Source of the DNA: Prillingera fragicola
Taxonomy: Eukaryota; Basidiomycota; Tremellomycetes; Trichosporonales; Trichosporonaceae
Length of the DNA: 64,000 nucleotides
NCBI GenBank assembly: GCA_002335605.1
Contig: BEDY01000001.1
Span: forward strand, 1,364,001 to 1,428,000
Direction: 5' to 3'
Positions 61,724 to 64,000 of this stretch are shown piece after piece (position 1 is the first letter of the stretch; every line of letters begins with the position of its first letter). The position numbers and the translations under genes are program-made. Under the pieces are notes generated by a model that saw nothing but the letters and a program-made list of their open reading frames with translations, ran no database searches and was not told the DNA's origin.

Positions 61724-61818
61724 GGCGAGATGGCCGAGCGGTCTAAGGCGCTGTGTTAAGGTATATATCCGTATATATCCGCAGTCTTCGGACGTGGGTT
61801 CGAATCCCACTCTCGTCA
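61724..61818 (+). tRNA. tRNA-Leu (anticodon AAG) with a 17 bp intron
   Basis: Acceptor stem GGCGAGA pairs with TCTCGTC (one G-T pair), discriminator A at 61818, CCA not encoded. The D arm is GCCGAGCGGTCTAAGGC, the anticodon stem CTGTG/CGCAG, loop TTAAGG...C with anticodon AAG at 61758-61760. The intron is 61762-61778, between positions 37 and 38 as for nuclear tRNA introns. The variable arm is short for leucine (TCTTCGGAC), and the T arm is GTGGG-TTCGAAT-CCCAC. The AAG anticodon (A34 to inosine) reads CTT/CTC leucine codons. Confidence 0.95.
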
Positions 61819-62421
61819 ACAGAGGATTCAGTTCCTCCCAAGCCACCTTTTTGCCTTTTATTTTTGCCTTCTTTTCTGTCTCATTGTATGCCCTCACAAC
61901 AAGGTGCTATAGTACATGATAGGCACTGCAGCGTCTAAGCGTGCAATCCTGCCTGCTGCCTGCTGTCGGCTGACGCAAACGTTGCCCCCTATACTTCAAC
62001 GACATGCACTGTCAGCTGACACACACAAGGTGATACCAACCGTGTCGTATAGTTGTCGTATATGAAGGCAGATGGACACCAATTTGAATCGGTTTGCTGC
62101 TTCTCTTCGCATTTGGCACGTTGCAGAAACGCTCAACACCTTGCATTATTAGAGGCTGCCGGTGTCGTGCTCATTTCAACGTTTACTGCGACGCGCTATT
62201 CTGTTATTTTCGATTTGTTTGGCCGCCTCTGCTCCACTGCAGCCGCCGCGCGCCACCGTAGCCTGCCAAGATTGCCCTGGCACAGGGCAGCAGGCCAGCT
62301 ACCATCCAGCCAAGCCAGGGCGCCACCGTTGTTCAAGCCGATCAAGTCTCCGTCACGACCGACCACCGGTGCCCCGTCCATTTTGAGACCCCGACCATCT
62401 CCGACGTTCGCTCCATCGCCC
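61819..62421. other. tRNA 3' flank and upstream region of the magnesium transporter gene
   Basis: Includes the terminator. From 62062 the transporter reading frame is already open, so the protein might begin earlier than 62422; composition there is Ser/Pro/Arg-rich and ambiguous. Confidence 0.45.
61848..61852 (+). terminator. RNA polymerase III T-run terminator
   Basis: TTTTT 30 bp after the tRNA gene, with a second T-rich run at 61856-61865. Confidence 0.75.
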
Positions 62422-64000
62422 ATGTCTCCCATTCTCAAGCGCGACATTGGAGAACACGTACGACAGGCTCGCCGCCTTGCCGCAGCGGCGGGCCTCACAG
62501 ACTACAACGACTATGACTACGAGCTCGACACGGTTGGCCCAAACGGCGTGTCCAAAGTGCGCCGCAGCGGCGGCGGCGACCTTGAGCGGCGAAGTAGCAG
62601 TGGAGGGCAGGGAGGAAGAGACTCGTTTGATTCGCTCCACGCACCACAGGCGTCGGCGAGGAATAGAGACAGGCCGCGAGAGCGTGATGGCTCGCACGTT
62701 GGCCTGTTGAGCGCAGGCGCCGATGCGTCGCCCCGTGGGCTCTCGCCAGTCACCGAAGACGACTCTGGTTCAGATTACACGACAATGTCCGCCATCGAGG
62801 GCAAGTGGACCGACTTGCGCGGATTGCTGTTCTCTGTGAGTAGAGAGAAGAGAAATGCTGCGAGCTGCGCAGGGCGTGCCCGGGCCGCAGTGGCATCGTG
62901 GGGCTATTGTTGACATGTTCAGTCCACTCCATCATTACTTTTCGGCTTGCTTGGACTCGTTTTTAGCGGCCAGTTACTAGAGCACTGTGCGCGTTGGCGC
63001 GTGTTTCGCCGAGTAGACGAGCTCTTCATTCTCGTGCCCATGATTGGCAACCTCAAGGGGAACCTGTGAGTCACGCATACCCGGGGTTGGCAGAGCGTCC
63101 GGGTGGCAACACGTACACATCGTGTGCAGCGCTTTTCCTGTGATCAATAGCTGACCTCTCCAGTGAAATGTGCCTGTCCGCACGTCTGGGTACCAGTGCG
63201 ACGCTTGGCGAGTTGGATAGCCGGCGCACGCGCAAACACCTGCTCATGGCAAATCTCACGCTTCTCGGCCTGCAAGCGCTTCTCATCTCGTCGTTGGCAG
63301 CCGTCATTTCGTTCGTTCTCGGTCTTCTCACGGAGCACCGTCTCGGAGACGTTCCCTCTGGCGGCGCCATTCCCAGTAACGGCACAGTGTCCGACCCCAC
63401 ACAAACCGACCCATGGCGCGAGGGATACACAAGGCCCGGGTTTCCCCAGCTCTTGATGGTGCTGGCAACGAGCATGGGCTCGGCGGGTCTAAGTTCGCTG
63501 GCCTTGGGCAGCTTCATGAGCTCACTCGTGGTCGTGTGCCGCTGGCACAATATCGACCCGGACAATATTACACCGCCTGTAGCTGCCTGCCTGGGAGATC
63601 TTGTCACATTGTTCATCCTTGCGCTGATCGGCACCCTTCTCGTCGGCGCAATGGACACGCCTGGGCCGTTGATTGCTGTCATTGTGATGGGCATTGCGGC
63701 AGCGTGGTTCACGGCGCGCGTCATGAAGGACGATTGGGTCAAGAACATTGCCCGCGGAAGCTGGCTCCCTCTTGTGAGTTGCCCCTGTAAGCGACGATGT
63801 TAACTCTGCAGATTGGTGCCATGCTCATCTCTAGTGGAACCGGTATGGTCCTCGAGAAGGGGGTTCGCAACTACAAGGGCTTTGCCCTGCTCGCCATCTC
63901 CATGACCGGCCTAACCGGCTCCATAGGCGCCATCCACGCAAATCGACTGTCGACGTCGTTGCATACAAAGCTACACCCATCATCGCGAAGCACTGCAACA
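62422..64000 (+). CDS. SLC41/MgtE-type magnesium transporter, 3' end outside window
   Basis: Exons 62422-62835, 62923-63065, 63164-63773, 63812-64000 (open at the window end). This family moves Mg2+ across membranes. The cytosolic N-terminus is Ser/Arg/Asp-rich, then helices begin at PSLLFGLLGLVFSGQLL. The family core VPMIGNLKGNLEMCLSARLGTSATLGEL is assembled across intron 2, followed by helix pairs LLISSLAAVISFVLGLL and ALGSFMSSLVVVCRWHNIDPDNITPPVAACLGD, which holds the Pro/Asp pore motif. The second repeat begins near IGAMLISSGTGMVLEK with GAIHANRLSTSLH at the edge. Start chosen at 62422; an in-frame ATG at 62062 is an alternative. Confidence 0.9.

Overview
The window is nuclear DNA of a GC-rich basidiomycete fungus. 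Genes are densely packed on both strands. Most are broken by very short introns of about 32-60 bp with GT(A/G)(A/T)GT donors, CTGAC/CTAAC branch sites and YAG acceptors. The protein set (NDR kinase of the Dbf2/Sid2 type, septin Cdc11, Cmc2, Zim17, ATR-family kinase, fungal GH5 glucanase) and the intron style fit Tremellomycetes, probably Trichosporonales; that placement is inference from style, not from a search. There are 23 complete protein-coding genes, two genes cut by the window ends, one intron-containing tRNA-Leu gene, and one candidate intronic box C/D snoRNA. I rebuilt exon boundaries by hand and checked that every model keeps frame.

Layout, left part (1-20.3 kb): 3' end of XRN1 (mRNA decay); an Aro8-type aminotransferase convergent with the DEAD-box helicase ROK1; PP2A catalytic subunit; ORC1; the mitotic exit/septation kinase DBF2 convergent with ORC1 and divergent from the kinetochore gene SPC25; the mitochondrial pair CMC2/ZIM17 sharing a 240 bp divergent promoter; a quinone oxidoreductase-like MDR enzyme.

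Middle (20.3-40.1 kb): a 2 kb non-coding stretch ending in an ATG-free leader before an unrecognised Ser/Pro-rich protein gene; septin CDC11; UTP22 (ribosome biogenesis) divergent from COG3 (Golgi tethering); SRP54 divergent from PPG1 (PP2A-like phosphatase); a Methyltransf_16-family methyltransferase divergent from RPL6.

Right part (40.3-64 kb): the very large ATR/MEC1 checkpoint kinase gene divergent from PAF1; a secreted exo-beta-1,3-glucanase; an M20 amidohydrolase; an XPG/Rad2-family nuclease divergent from an SLC35F-like transporter; an unrecognised 112-residue protein divergent from a DNA (cytosine-5) methyltransferase with BAH domains; tRNA-Leu(AAG); and the 5' part of an SLC41/MgtE-type magnesium transporter.

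Most genes are housekeeping and are not functionally clustered, apart from the CMC2/ZIM17 pair. The item I find most worth following up is the 8-exon BAH-DNMT gene at 58876-61508, whose catalytic motifs appear complete only after several introns of about 32-39 bp are removed, so automated annotation could easily break it.
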